Made by a program: the position numbers and the translations under genes. Of a stretch of 64,000 nt of DNA, positions 52,576 through 62,288 are shown piece by piece (position 1 is the stretch's first letter; every line of letters starts with the position of its first letter). Under the pieces are notes generated by a model. It was not told where the DNA came from and searched no databases. It saw nothing but the letters and a program-made list of their open reading frames with translations. This DNA is from Runella slithyformis DSM 19594 (GTDB taxonomy: Bacteria > Bacteroidota > Bacteroidia > Cytophagales > Spirosomataceae), in NCBI RefSeq assembly GCF_000218895.1, contig NC_015703.1:247501-311500 (forward strand). The letters are read 5' to 3'.

Positions 52576-53071
52576 ACGTGAAGTTCGTATTATTCCGGAG
52601 TGTTATGCAGACACGGTTTTAGCTAAATTTCTTTTTTCAAAACCTGAGTTTGTCAACCACGCCCTAAGTATTGGGCAAGTTGCCGTTGAAATGGAAGCAC
52701 AACGAAATGACGCAGTCATTTTGATAGGATTTGTCGATAATGACAAACGAATTCCGCCCTATTTTAGAGATTTCGAAGAAATTGAACGGGGTGAACGGGT
52801 GCTTTTTAAACAAAAAGATGACTATCGTGTACAGCATTTTCTTGTTGTGTTAGACAAAGCCATTGAGACGTTCCTCCTCTATAATGCTGCCGCTGTCGGC
52901 ATCCAAGTGGCCGATTTCGGTTTTTCAGAGATACCAAAGGAATTTCAAAAAAGCCTCAAAAGCCAACAGATTGAAGATGATGAGAAGCATCATTCGCTCT
53001 TGAAGGCACTTCGTACCGGACAAGCCCCTGATTTTGTGAAGATTAATACCTTCTTGAGTCAGTTTCTTTAA
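52568..53071 (+). CDS. Small TOPRIM-like protein, partner of the upstream ATPase
   Basis: The 167-residue product shows the outline of a minimal TOPRIM domain. A first acidic motif is in IIPECYADTVLAKFL (E with a following D). A DxD-type motif is in DAVILIGFVDNDKR. A C-terminal segment, FLVVLDKAIETFLL, resembles the helix after the third strand. A charged helical tail follows. It lacks the extra domains of DUF4435 or OLD nucleases and is shorter than AriB. The start overlaps the ATPase stop by 8 bases, so the two are translationally coupled. Nuclease activity is a hypothesis from the motif only. Confidence 0.7.
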   Translation: MIEREVRIIPECYADTVLAKFLFSKPEFVNHALSIGQVAVEMEAQRNDAVILIGFVDNDKRIPPYFRDFEEIERGERVLFKQKDDYRVQHFLVVLDKAIETFLLYNAAAVGIQVADFGFSEIPKEFQKSLKSQQIEDDEKHHSLLKALRTGQAPDFVKINTFLSQFL

Positions 53072-53149
53072 TTGTGAGAATCTGTGGGCTATTCAGTCTG
53101 CGAAAATCTGCGACCTTCCGGGGCTGCGGGAAATCGTATTCTTGGTTTT

Positions 53150-53280
53150 CGGGCAGATGCAGAGAAGGCAGACATAATACATGGGCAGACGCAAGGCCTG
53201 CCCCTACGATTACGTTTTACATTTGTAATTTTTCTGTTTGGCGGTTTTTCGGTTAACAAGAAGGCAACGGGTCTGCCCCT
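53150..53280. repeat. Cluster of GGGCAG / CTGCCCCTAC palindromic repeats
   Basis: The region holds a direct repeat of CTGCCCCTAC (first near 53199, second near 53272). GGGCAG occurs as a palindromic partner at 53183-53188, and further GGCAGA copies are present. The pattern resembles a short interspersed palindromic element. It fills the gap between the TOPRIM gene and smpB and touches the smpB stop codon. Confidence 0.45.
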
Positions 53281-53716
53281 ACTCGTCATGACCGCGTTTA
53301 AGATCGCGCTCTTTGATGGTTTCGCGTTTGTCGTAGAGCTTCTTGCCTTTGGCGAGGGCCACGTCCACTTTCGCCAAGCCTTTTTCATTGATAAAGATGC
53401 GCGTCGGTACCACCGTCAGCCCCTGGTCTTTCAGTTTCAGCTGCAACTTTTTCAGTTCCCGCTTTTTCAGCAGCAGTTTACGGTCACGCGTGGGATTATG
53501 ATTGGCGTAGGTGCCTTTTTCATAAGGAGAAATGTGCAAATGATGCACGAGCAACTCGCCGTCCTGAAAAATACAGTAGGCATCGGTCAGGTTGACTTTT
53601 CCCTCCCTAATGGATTTTATTTCGGTGCCCGTCAGCACTACTCCGGCCGTGTAGGTCTCCAAAAAGAAGTACTCAAACGAGGCGCGGCGGTTACTTATAT
53701 TAATGGTTCTGCTCAT
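53279..53716 (-). CDS. smpB: SsrA-binding protein SmpB
   Basis: SmpB delivers tmRNA to stalled ribosomes. The 145-residue protein has [58 protein letters not shown] and the C-terminal [30 protein letters not shown]. These are diagnostic, including the basic tail that enters the decoding centre. The length is slightly below the usual 150-160. tmRNA itself was not found in the window. Confidence 0.96.
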   Translation of the reverse strand: MSRTINISNRRASFEYFFLETYTAGVVLTGTEIKSIREGKVNLTDAYCIFQDGELLVHHLHISPYEKGTYANHNPTRDRKLLLKKRELKKLQLKLKDQGLTVVPTRIFINEKGLAKVDVALAKGKKLYDKRETIKERDLKRGHDE

Positions 53717-53894
53717 TTCTATACAATCAACGAAGAATATCTCGAAGGAGATGAATCGAACATTCTCGCTTCTCCCACCTCATTTCTCACTTCTGTTTTA
53801 TTTTTTTAAGGCTGCGAAGATAGCAATTTCCGCACTTTAAATCTTTCTTCGATGGGTAACAAACATTTGCGTTACAAAGTTGACCGCGCTTGAG

Positions 53895-53902
53895 TACTTT
53901 TG
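53895..53902 (+). promoter_or_regulatory. Probable promoter of the S9 peptidase gene
   Basis: TACTTTTG fits TAnnTTTG and lies 42 bases before the ATG at 53944. A TTTG at 53866-53869 is present but 25 bases away, longer than usual. Confidence 0.45.
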
Positions 53903-53943
53903 CCATGAATTCATTGTTCATCCTTTCTAACATCCAAATTCCT

Positions 53944-56931
53944 ATGAAAAAACTCTTTGTGCTATTAGGGTTCATCCTCAGCACAGCCGCACTTGCTCAA
54001 CCTAAGCCCAAGCCGACGATGGCGTGGAAAGACGTGTTGACGTGGAAATCCATTCCCGGTTTTGGCGGTACGCAACTTTCTCCCGACGGGCAGTGGTACG
54101 CTTACGTACTCAGCACCTACGAAAGTGATGCTGAACTCATCATTCAAAAAACGACCGACTCCACCAAATACGTGTACCCTATTGGTGCGCCGTCGTTTGT
54201 GCAAATGAGTTTTTCGGACAACAGCAAATGGATTGCATTCAAAGTTTTTGCCAAAGACAAAGACAAAAAAGCCGCTGCAAAGCCCGGCGGCAAGCCGGTG
54301 CCGGACAAAGTATTTTTGGTGGAATTGGCGTCCAACAAAAAAACGGAGTTTGACCGCGTCAAGTCCTTTGCCTTCAACGGCGAAAAAGTATCGCATTTGG
54401 CGGTATTGCTCACGGCGGCAGGTGCAGGTCCTTCCGGCCCTCCAAGCGGCGGCGCTTCTGACGCAGCCAAAGGTTCCGATCTGTTACTGTTTGACTTAGC
54501 CACGAGCAAAACCCAAAACGTAGGCAATGTATCGGAAATGGCCTTTGACAAGTCGGGTAATTGGCTGGCATTGACGATTGATGCCAACGAAAAAGCAGGT
54601 AACGGCGTGCAGCTGCGCAACATGACCACGGGCATTATGCTCACCATGGACAACGACAAGGCCCGTTACCAATCGCTCAACTGGACCGAAAAAGGCGATG
54701 GCCTGGCGTTGCTCAAAAGTACAAAGGACGAAAAATACAAAAACGAACGCGTGGGCGTATTGGGCATTAAAAACTTCGGTACTATGCCCGAGTTGACCGC
54801 GTATGAACCTAAAACTGACAGCGTCAACTTCCCGAAAGACATGACAGTCAGTCCCAACCGGGCGCCGTATTGGTCAGAAGATCTGACGCGTTTGTTTTTT
54901 GGCATCCATAAATTGGAATTGGCGAAGAAAGACGATAAAAAGCCTGCTGAAGCCAAGAAAGACAGTACCAAGAAACTTTCGGACGTGGAGAAATTAGCCA
55001 AAATCAAGGCCGATACCACGCTCAAAACCATTGAGGATTTACAAAAAGCGTTGGCAAAAATCAAAGCCGATACGACCAAATCGGCCGTTGCCGCCAAACC
55101 GGACGATACCGAAAAACCCGAAGTGACCGTGTGGCATTGGCAGGACAAACGCCTGCAATCCCGGCAGCAGGTTCAGGAACCGCAGGACAAAAACCGCAGC
55201 TTCCTGTCGATGTATGACGTAGCCGCCAAAAAATTTGTGCAATTGGCCGACAGCATGCTTAAAAACGTATCGGTTGCCCCTAAGCAGTTGTACGCTTTGG
55301 GCACTGAGGATTCCAAGTATGAGTTAGAGACCAGTCTCGACGGTCAAAATTACCAGGATGTATATCTGGTAGACTTGAAAACGGGCAAGCGCGAGAAAAT
55401 CCGTGAGAAACATTATTTACCTAATTTTTGGGCCGGTCCTCAACCCTCACCCGACGGAACCAAGTTTCTGTATTGGGAAGGAACGCAGTATTTTGTGTAT
55501 GACATGGTCAACAAAACCTCCCGCAACATTACCCAAGAAATAAAAACGTCGTTTGTCGATAAGGACGATGACCGCAACCAAAAAACGCCTCCCGTAGGAA
55601 TGATCGGCTGGAGCAGCGACAGCAAATCAGTTCTGTTGAGCGACGGATGGGATATTTGGCAGGTACCGACTGACCCGAAAGATGCCAAAGGGAAAGCGTT
55701 GACCGCTCTCAATTTAACCCAAAACGGCAAACGCGACAAGATACGCTATGAGCAGCGCTACCAGCTCGACCCCGAAGAAAAAGGAATTGATCTGAAAAAA
55801 CCGATCTATGTACGTATGTACGGCGAATGGACCAAAAAGAGCGGTTTGGCACGCATTGAAAATGGCAAAACATTAGTTGTAAAACCTTTGATTTGGGAAG
55901 ATGCTGCCATCGGAAGCTTGACCAAGGCCAAAAAAGCCGATGTATTTGTGTTTGCCAAAGAAACCTTCACGAAGCCCCGTCAGTATTTTGTGAGCAATAA
56001 CGCAGAATTAACTTCCGAAAAACAACTCACCAAAAACGCGCCGATGTTTGATAAATACGCCTGGTCGGCGGGTACACGTTTGGTAGATTATGTGAGCGAT
56101 AAAGGGGATACATTGCAGGGAGCGTTGTTTCTGCCGGCCGGCTATGAGCAGGGCAAAAAATACCCGACCATCATTTATTACTACGAAAAACTTTCGCAAA
56201 CGCTGCATAACTTCTCTAACCCGGGCTATTCGGGCACGGGCTGGAATCCCGCCATTTATACCTCCAACGGCTACGCGGTCTTTATACCGGACATTGTCTA
56301 CAAATTCAACGATCCGGGCATGTCGGCCGTGTGGTGTATATTGCCGGGCGTAAAAGCAGCCCTCAAAACGGGTGTGATCGACGAAGCCCGCATGGGTATT
56401 CACGGGCATTCATGGGGTGGTTATCAAACCAGTTTCCTCATTACCCAGACCAATATGTTTAAAGCCGCCGCCGCGGGAGCACCGCTGACCGACATGATCT
56501 CAATGTACAATTTGATCTATAAAAACAGCGGTACCAGCAACGGTCAGATCTTTGAAGGCTCGCAGGGACGGTTGGTGGCTCCGTGGGAAAACTGGGATGC
56601 CTATCACCGCAACTCCCCTATTTATCACGTCACCAAAGTACAAACGCCTCTGTTGCTCCTGCACAATGATGCCGACGGTGCCGTGGATTTTACGCAGGGA
56701 GTGGAATTTTACACGGCCCTGCGTCGGTTGAAAAAGCCCGTGGTGATGATGCAGTACAAAGGCGAAAATCACGGCTTGGCCAAGCAACCCAACCGTAAAG
56801 ATTATTCGGTACGAATGATGGAGTTTTTTGATGCTCATCTGAAAGGCAAGCCTGCCCCCGAATGGTGGTCAAAAGGAATTCCCCGCCTTGACCTGGACAA
56901 ACACCTGGAAAATCGCATTTTTGAAAACTAA
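53944..56931 (+). CDS. Secreted S9 family (prolyl-oligopeptidase-like) peptidase
   Basis: The 995-residue protein has a signal peptide (MKKLFVLLGFILSTAALAQ). A long N-terminal beta-propeller follows with LSPDGQWYAYV-type repeats and a Lys/Ala/Asp-rich insertion at about 320-385 (ADTTLKTIEDLQKALAKIKADTT). The C-terminal hydrolase domain has the triad S823 in GHSWGG, an aspartate in HNDADGAVDF (D909 or D911), and H943 in GENHGL. It would degrade peptides in the periplasm or outside the cell. The substrate specificity is not known. The start was chosen for the signal peptide; the frame continues to 53890. Confidence 0.92.
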   Translation: MKKLFVLLGFILSTAALAQPKPKPTMAWKDVLTWKSIPGFGGTQLSPDGQWYAYVLSTYESDAELIIQKTTDSTKYVYPIGAPSFVQMSFSDNSKWIAFKVFAKDKDKKAAAKPGGKPVPDKVFLVELASNKKTEFDRVKSFAFNGEKVSHLAVLLTAAGAGPSGPPSGGASDAAKGSDLLLFDLATSKTQNVGNVSEMAFDKSGNWLALTIDANEKAGNGVQLRNMTTGIMLTMDNDKARYQSLNWTEKGDGLALLKSTKDEKYKNERVGVLGIKNFGTMPELTAYEPKTDSVNFPKDMTVSPNRAPYWSEDLTRLFFGIHKLELAKKDDKKPAEAKKDSTKKLSDVEKLAKIKADTTLKTIEDLQKALAKIKADTTKSAVAAKPDDTEKPEVTVWHWQDKRLQSRQQVQEPQDKNRSFLSMYDVAAKKFVQLADSMLKNVSVAPKQLYALGTEDSKYELETSLDGQNYQDVYLVDLKTGKREKIREKHYLPNFWAGPQPSPDGTKFLYWEGTQYFVYDMVNKTSRNITQEIKTSFVDKDDDRNQKTPPVGMIGWSSDSKSVLLSDGWDIWQVPTDPKDAKGKALTALNLTQNGKRDKIRYEQRYQLDPEEKGIDLKKPIYVRMYGEWTKKSGLARIENGKTLVVKPLIWEDAAIGSLTKAKKADVFVFAKETFTKPRQYFVSNNAELTSEKQLTKNAPMFDKYAWSAGTRLVDYVSDKGDTLQGALFLPAGYEQGKKYPTIIYYYEKLSQTLHNFSNPGYSGTGWNPAIYTSNGYAVFIPDIVYKFNDPGMSAVWCILPGVKAALKTGVIDEARMGIHGHSWGGYQTSFLITQTNMFKAAAAGAPLTDMISMYNLIYKNSGTSNGQIFEGSQGRLVAPWENWDAYHRNSPIYHVTKVQTPLLLLHNDADGAVDFTQGVEFYTALRRLKKPVVMMQYKGENHGLAKQPNRKDYSVRMMEFFDAHLKGKPAPEWWSKGIPRLDLDKHLENRIFEN

Positions 56932-56984
56932 GCACCGTAACGGTAAATCGTTGCCGGTGCCTCTCTGCTTCTTTTTGTGACAAT

Positions 56985-57024
56985 AGCCCTGATGAGGTTT
57001 ACCCCTTATCAGGGCTGTTTTTTT
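56985..57024 (+). terminator. Terminator after the S9 peptidase gene, overlapping the GNAT gene end
   Basis: The arms AGCCCTGAT and ATCAGGGCT (56985-56993, 57008-57016) are followed by GTTTTTTTC. The right arm lies inside the last codons of the convergent GNAT gene. Confidence 0.7.
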
Positions 57025-57526
57025 CTTCTCTGAATTTTACATAAACGTGCTCATTCCACAATTTTTCTTCTTTGAAAACGGACTTGCGTAAAATAGCTTC
57101 AAACGCATATCCTGCCTTTTCCAACACGCGCATCGACGCGGAATTGTACTCAAACACGCCTGCGTATATACGGTGTATTTCAAAGTGCCTAAAGGCATAT
57201 TCGGTCATTTCTTTCACCGCTTCCGCCATGATTCCCCTTCCCCAAAAAGGCTCGGCCAGCCAATAGCCAATCTCGGCATTTTTACGAAAAACATCTTTTT
57301 GAAGAATAATGCCTACCCCACCCACAGCTTCCCCATCGACGTCGATGGCAAATACGGTGGGTTGTTTTTCGGCTTCACACAGTTGAATCCATTGATAAGC
57401 ATCATCGAGGGTATACGGATGCGGAAAAGAGTCGCGCACATTTCGCCAAATGCGGTCATTGTTGGCATATTTGGCCAGGGCCGGTTCGTCGCCCGGCTGC
57501 CAACGGCGCAGATGATAAGGCATCAT
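56999..57526 (-). CDS. GNAT family N-acetyltransferase (RimJ/RimL-like)
   Basis: The 175-residue protein has the RimJ/RimL-type GNAT layout: YHLRRWQPGDEPALAKYANNDRIWRNVRDSFPHPYTLDDAY, GEAVGGVGIILQKDVFRKNAEIGYWLAEPFWGRGIMAEAV (acetyl-CoA-binding loop WGRGIM) and IYAGVFEYNSASMRVLEKAGYAFE. It acetylates an amino group on a protein or a small molecule; the target is unknown. It is a single gene between two plus-strand units. Confidence 0.92.
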   Translation of the reverse strand: MMPYHLRRWQPGDEPALAKYANNDRIWRNVRDSFPHPYTLDDAYQWIQLCEAEKQPTVFAIDVDGEAVGGVGIILQKDVFRKNAEIGYWLAEPFWGRGIMAEAVKEMTEYAFRHFEIHRIYAGVFEYNSASMRVLEKAGYAFEAILRKSVFKEEKLWNEHVYVKFREEKNSPDKG

Positions 57527-57679
57527 TGTTATGAATTTGTTCAGACAAAATTAAGAAAACAAATGACTCACGCACTACCATTTGACGCTCATCTGTTTAT
57601 CTTGCCTTTAATCCTAAAATTAACCTGAAAGTCTATGTCTTTTTACTATTTTCGTAAAAACAACCCTTACAGATAGCTT

Positions 57680-58561
57680 ATGAAACTAACCATCCAACAT
57701 CTCTCCAAAACCTATTCCAACGGAGTCCAGGCACTCAAAGAGGTATCGCTTACCATTCATCAGGGCATGTTCGGTCTCCTGGGCCCCAACGGTGCGGGTA
57801 AATCGTCGCTGATGCGTACCATTGCCACGTTGCAGGAAGCCGACAGCGGCAGCATCACCCTCGACGATGTCGATGTGCTGCACCAAAAAGAAGAAGTCCG
57901 CAAAGTACTGGGTTATTTACCGCAGGAATTCGGCGTGTATCCCCGCGTCAGTGCGGAAACCATGCTCGACCACATTGCCGATCTAAAGGGAATTGCCAAC
58001 GGTCGCGAGCGCAAAGAAATCGTCACGGGGCTGTTGCAGAAGGTCAACCTGTATGAGGCACGTAAAAAGAATTTGGGAACCTATTCGGGAGGAATGAAAC
58101 AGCGGTTTGGGATTGCCCAGGCCCTGATCGGAAACCCTAAGCTCATTATTGTTGACGAACCTACCGCCGGCCTCGACCCGGCCGAGCGCAACCGTTTTCA
58201 TAATTTATTGTCGGAGATCGGTGAAAACACCATTGTGATTCTATCCACCCACATCGTAGAAGACGTCACCAACCTGTGTGCCGACATGGCCATCATTTGC
58301 CTGGGCGAGGTCGTTGCCAAAGGCAACCCCAACGATCTGGTGGCGGCTCTCAACGGCAAAGTGTTTAAAAAGCTCATCGAAAAATCAGAACTGGGCCACT
58401 ACCGGGAAGCCTATCAGGTGATCTCGACTTCTTTGAAAATGGGCAAGACCCAGATTCGCGTCATTTCGGAAGAGCCGCTCACCGACTTCGAGCTTGCCAC
58501 GCCCGATCTGGAAGATGTTTATTTCTCCGAAATCACAGCCCGTCAGGGATTAGCGGTCTAA
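57680..58561 (+). CDS. ABC transporter ATP-binding protein
   Basis: The 293-residue protein has Walker A GPNGAGKSS, Q-loop LPQEFG, the signature YSGGMKQR, Walker B LIIVDEPTAGLDP and the H-loop STHIVED. It is of the CcmA/ABC-2 exporter type. A C-terminal extension of about 75 residues is regulatory-like. The permease/M1 fusion gene starts 21 bases later, and the two form one exporter or membrane-peptidase complex. Confidence 0.95.
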   Translation: MKLTIQHLSKTYSNGVQALKEVSLTIHQGMFGLLGPNGAGKSSLMRTIATLQEADSGSITLDDVDVLHQKEEVRKVLGYLPQEFGVYPRVSAETMLDHIADLKGIANGRERKEIVTGLLQKVNLYEARKKNLGTYSGGMKQRFGIAQALIGNPKLIIVDEPTAGLDPAERNRFHNLLSEIGENTIVILSTHIVEDVTNLCADMAIICLGEVVAKGNPNDLVAALNGKVFKKLIEKSELGHYREAYQVISTSLKMGKTQIRVISEEPLTDFELATPDLEDVYFSEITARQGLAV

Positions 58562-58582
58562 TCATTACTACTACGAAAAACT

Positions 58583-61500
58583 ATGTTCTCAAAAATACTT
58601 AAGTTCGAACTCAGCTACCGGTTCAAGCGTCCCGCTACGTGGGGATATTGGCTGGTCATGTTGTTATTCTCGCTGCTGTTGGCCCTGTTCGGCTCCGTCG
58701 GCATTGGCGGCGGCTCTTCCGAAAAAGTGTTTATCAACGGCCCTGCACAGGCCAGTGTTTTCATTGCGGTGCTGTGCGTCTTCGGGGTGTTGCTCGCTAC
58801 GGCGGTAATGGGCGTACCCGTTTATCGCGACATTGAGCACAAAACCCAATCGTATTATTTCAGTTATCCCATCAGCGAAAAAGGCTACCTCATGGGCCGC
58901 TTTATGGGCTCCTTCCTGACGCTGCTGTTCATCGGCTCGGGCATGATCGTCGGCCACCTGTTGGGGTGCTTTATCGGCAAAACCTTTGACGTCGGCGATA
59001 ATGCTGAGCGCGTAGGTCCGTTCAGTCTCATTAATTACCTCTGGCCTTACCTCATCGTTGGCATTCCCAACCTGTTCTTTGCGGGAAGCCTGTTTTTCAG
59101 TTTGGTGGCCCTTACACGGCGGGTTTTTGTGACCTATGCGGGCGGCGTCATTCTGCTGGTCGGCTACCTTGTGGCGACCTCGCTGATGTCAGACCTGGAC
59201 AACAAACAACTGGCGTCACTGCTTGACCCGTTTGGCCTGAATGCCTTGGATGATCTGATGCGCTACTGGACCGTTTCCGAACAGAACAGCCGTTTGATCC
59301 CATTGACCGACAACTTTCTGTACAATCGTCTGATCTGGACTGCGGTAGGTTTATTACCGCTCCTTTATCTGTTATGGCGTTTTGACTTCCGGCGTTTTTT
59401 GGCACCCGCACCGCAGAAAAAGCTCAAAAAGGAAGCAAAAAGCCGGGCCGCAACCTCTTCCGTGTCGTTGGCGCAATTGCCCGTCGCTCAGAAAATGTAC
59501 TCGACCGGCCGTTTTATGGGGCAAATGTTCAGCATGGCCAAAATTGAGTTCCGAAACATCATCCGTGACCCGTTCTTTATTGCTATTCTGTTGGCAGCGG
59601 CACTGTTTTTGTTTCTCGACAGTCAATACAACGGGATGATGTACGGCACTGATTCACTGCCGACTACGTATTTAATGCTGGAATCCAAAGACGGCACCTT
59701 TTACTTCATCGTCATCATTCTCATCATATTCATTACGGGCGAGGTGGTCCACCGCGACCGAACCGTTAATTTTCACCTCATCGCCGATGCCCTGCCATTG
59801 CCCAATTGGCTGGTGTACGGTTCTAAATTTTTAGCCATGTTGGGCGTCATGCTGCTGATTCCGGTCATCGGCATCTTATGCGGTATGATCTGGCAAACCT
59901 TAAAAGGCTATTTTGATTATCAATTGGGCCTTTACCTGCAAGGGTATGCCGTTCCCATTCTGCAATGGACCTTTCTGACCATGATCACGTTTTTAATCCA
60001 TACATTGGTCAATAATAAAATGACGGGCCACGTGGTCAACATCGCGTTTTGGGCCATTTTATATGGCACGCGGGCTTTTTCCGAATACAAATACGCGTTG
60101 CTTTATTTTAACGCCGTGCCGACGGGGACGTATTCCGACATGAACGGTTTTGGATTTACCGAAAACACCGTTTGGTACGTACTGTGCTGGGGCGGGTTAG
60201 CCGCCGTATTTTTGGTGATCGGAAACCTGTTTTGGTCGCGCGGGACGGAAACCAACTTCAAAAACCGCCTGCAATTGATGAAACAGCGTTTTACACCGCT
60301 GACCGGTGCGTTGCTGAGCGTATTTACGTTGGTTTGGTTGGGCTCGGCAGGCTATATTTATTACAACCAAAGTATATTAAATACCTACCGCACCGCCGAA
60401 GAAGGACGTGAGCGTCAGGTAACATACGAGCAAAAATACCGTAAATATTACCTCAAGCCCCAGCCTAAAGTAACGGCCGTGAAGGTGGCGGTAGACCTGT
60501 ACCCCAAACAACGTATGGCCGACGCGCGCGGACGCTTTGTCATTAAAAACAAACACAGCAAACCGCTGGACTCGCTCATTCTGAACCTCAGCACGGGTTT
60601 TCCTCATTATAGAATGAGCCTCAAAATTGATGGGGTCGAGCCTCAGAAGGTATTGAACGATACCGCCTTGCGGTTCTACATTTATAAATTACCCAAAACC
60701 CTGATGCCCAACGATACAGCAGTGGTTGAAATCGTATCGCACGGAGAGTTCAGGGGATTCAGGCAGAGCGGCGAAGATCAATTTACGGTTACCGACAACG
60801 GCACTTTTATGAATCAGGGGGATTTATTCCCGAGCATCGGGTACAGCGTACAAGGGGAATTGCAATCGGAACGTTATCGTAAAAAATACAAATTGCCGAT
60901 TCGGGAGTTTGAAATGCCCACCCGTCAAGACTCCGCCGGCTTACAGAACTTTTTGTTTACGCAGGAAGCCGATTGGGTTACTTTTGACGGCACCGTGAGT
61001 ACTGACCCTGACCAACTGGCGGTAATGCCCGGCACGTTACAAAAAGAATGGACCCAAAACGATGCGTCAGGTCGGTCGCGTAAGTATTTTCACTACCTGC
61101 AAAACGAGAGCATGGACATGTTCTTCAACGTTGCTTCGGCCAAGTATGCCGTTCACCGCGAAACCATCAAAAACTCTGACGGACAGGACATCAAAGTGGA
61201 GATATTCCATCACCCCACGCACGGAAAAAACATCAGTCATTTCATGAACGGACTGAAAGACGCGCTGCGCTATTGCTCGTCCAACTTCACCCCATATCAG
61301 TTTAAGCAAATGCGCATCATGGAGTTTCCCCGCTACCAAACCTTTGCGCAGTCGTTTCCGAATACGATCATGTATTCCGAAAACTTTGGGTTTCTGGCTG
61401 ATTTCTCCGACCCCAACAAAACCGATTATGCCTACTACGTCACTGCCCACGAAGTGGCGCATCAGTGGTGGGGACATCAGGTGATGCCGAGCTTTACGCG

Positions 61501-62248
61501 GGGCGGCAACAACATTGCGGAGGCGCTTGCCGAATACAGCTCCCACATGGTGTTGCACCACGCCTACGGCCCCGACGTCATGCAGGATCGCCTGAAATAC
61601 GCCCTTGACCAGTATTTGCGGGGTCGCGGTACGGAAAGCAAAGGCGAACAACCGCTCATGGACAACGAGTCAGGGGCGTACATTTGGTACGGAAAAGGCA
61701 CGCTGACCTTCTACGCCCTACAGGACATGGTAGGTGAACAAAAACTGAACGGCTGGCTGCGTGACTATGCCAAAGCAACGGCTTTCCGCCAAAAAGCACC
61801 GTTTACCACCACCGACGAATGGTACAACAGTATTTATTCCCAAACGCCCGATTCGCTCAAATACTTTGTGGAAGACTGCATTAAGAAAATTGCGCTGTAC
61901 GAAAACAAAGTAACCAAAGTGGAAGCCCAACCGCTCAAAGGCGATCAATACAAAGTGAAGCTGACCGTAGAGACCAAGAAACTCTACTACGACAAAACAG
62001 GTAAAGAAATCGCGCAGGGAAAAACGCCTAATTATATTGACATCGGGGTGTTTGCGGAGGAAACCAAGAACAAGATCGGCATGAAGAAGAAAGTGCCTCT
62101 GTATCTCCACAAACACAAACTCTCGCCCGGCACACACACCATTGAACTGGTAGTCAAGGGCAAACCCGTCAAAGGCGGTATCGACCCGTACAACAAACTC
62201 ATTGATCGGATTTCCGATGACAATGTGACGAAAGTGGAACTATTGTAA
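58583..62248 (+). CDS. ABC-2 type permease fused to an M1 family metallopeptidase
   Basis: One 1221-residue frame. Residues 1 to about 600 hold around 12 hydrophobic segments of two ABC-2 permease halves (WGYWLVMLLFSLLLALFG; LFLDSQYNG, IVIILIIFITGE). The C-terminal part (about 630-1221) is a gluzincin peptidase with H956-E957-x2-H960 in AHEVAHQWWGHQ and E980 as third ligand, 19 residues later (18 is usual). The preceding ATPase gene would power it. The peptidase probably faces the periplasm. Similar fusions exist in Bacteroidota, but their substrate is unknown. Confidence 0.92.
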   Translation: MFSKILKFELSYRFKRPATWGYWLVMLLFSLLLALFGSVGIGGGSSEKVFINGPAQASVFIAVLCVFGVLLATAVMGVPVYRDIEHKTQSYYFSYPISEKGYLMGRFMGSFLTLLFIGSGMIVGHLLGCFIGKTFDVGDNAERVGPFSLINYLWPYLIVGIPNLFFAGSLFFSLVALTRRVFVTYAGGVILLVGYLVATSLMSDLDNKQLASLLDPFGLNALDDLMRYWTVSEQNSRLIPLTDNFLYNRLIWTAVGLLPLLYLLWRFDFRRFLAPAPQKKLKKEAKSRAATSSVSLAQLPVAQKMYSTGRFMGQMFSMAKIEFRNIIRDPFFIAILLAAALFLFLDSQYNGMMYGTDSLPTTYLMLESKDGTFYFIVIILIIFITGEVVHRDRTVNFHLIADALPLPNWLVYGSKFLAMLGVMLLIPVIGILCGMIWQTLKGYFDYQLGLYLQGYAVPILQWTFLTMITFLIHTLVNNKMTGHVVNIAFWAILYGTRAFSEYKYALLYFNAVPTGTYSDMNGFGFTENTVWYVLCWGGLAAVFLVIGNLFWSRGTETNFKNRLQLMKQRFTPLTGALLSVFTLVWLGSAGYIYYNQSILNTYRTAEEGRERQVTYEQKYRKYYLKPQPKVTAVKVAVDLYPKQRMADARGRFVIKNKHSKPLDSLILNLSTGFPHYRMSLKIDGVEPQKVLNDTALRFYIYKLPKTLMPNDTAVVEIVSHGEFRGFRQSGEDQFTVTDNGTFMNQGDLFPSIGYSVQGELQSERYRKKYKLPIREFEMPTRQDSAGLQNFLFTQEADWVTFDGTVSTDPDQLAVMPGTLQKEWTQNDASGRSRKYFHYLQNESMDMFFNVASAKYAVHRETIKNSDGQDIKVEIFHHPTHGKNISHFMNGLKDALRYCSSNFTPYQFKQMRIMEFPRYQTFAQSFPNTIMYSENFGFLADFSDPNKTDYAYYVTAHEVAHQWWGHQVMPSFTRGGNNIAEALAEYSSHMVLHHAYGPDVMQDRLKYALDQYLRGRGTESKGEQPLMDNESGAYIWYGKGTLTFYALQDMVGEQKLNGWLRDYAKATAFRQKAPFTTTDEWYNSIYSQTPDSLKYFVEDCIKKIALYENKVTKVEAQPLKGDQYKVKLTVETKKLYYDKTGKEIAQGKTPNYIDIGVFAEETKNKIGMKKKVPLYLHKHKLSPGTHTIELVVKGKPVKGGIDPYNKLIDRISDDNVTKVELL

Positions 62249-62255
62249 CTCTCCG

Positions 62256-62288
62256 AAGCCGCGTACAGGTATGTACGCGGCTTTTTTG
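62256..62288 (+). terminator. Terminator after the permease-peptidase gene
   Basis: The arms AAGCCGCGTACA and TGTACGCGGCTT (62256-62267, 62272-62283) form a 12-base perfect stem with a 4-base loop, followed by TTTTG. It lies 8 bases after the stop. Confidence 0.9.

Noticed and set aside
51577-53071. Calling the ATPase-TOPRIM pair PARIS
   Set aside because: AriB-type proteins carry a DUF4435 and are much larger than the 167-residue partner, and the ATPase is shorter than AriA. Only the general logic is similar.
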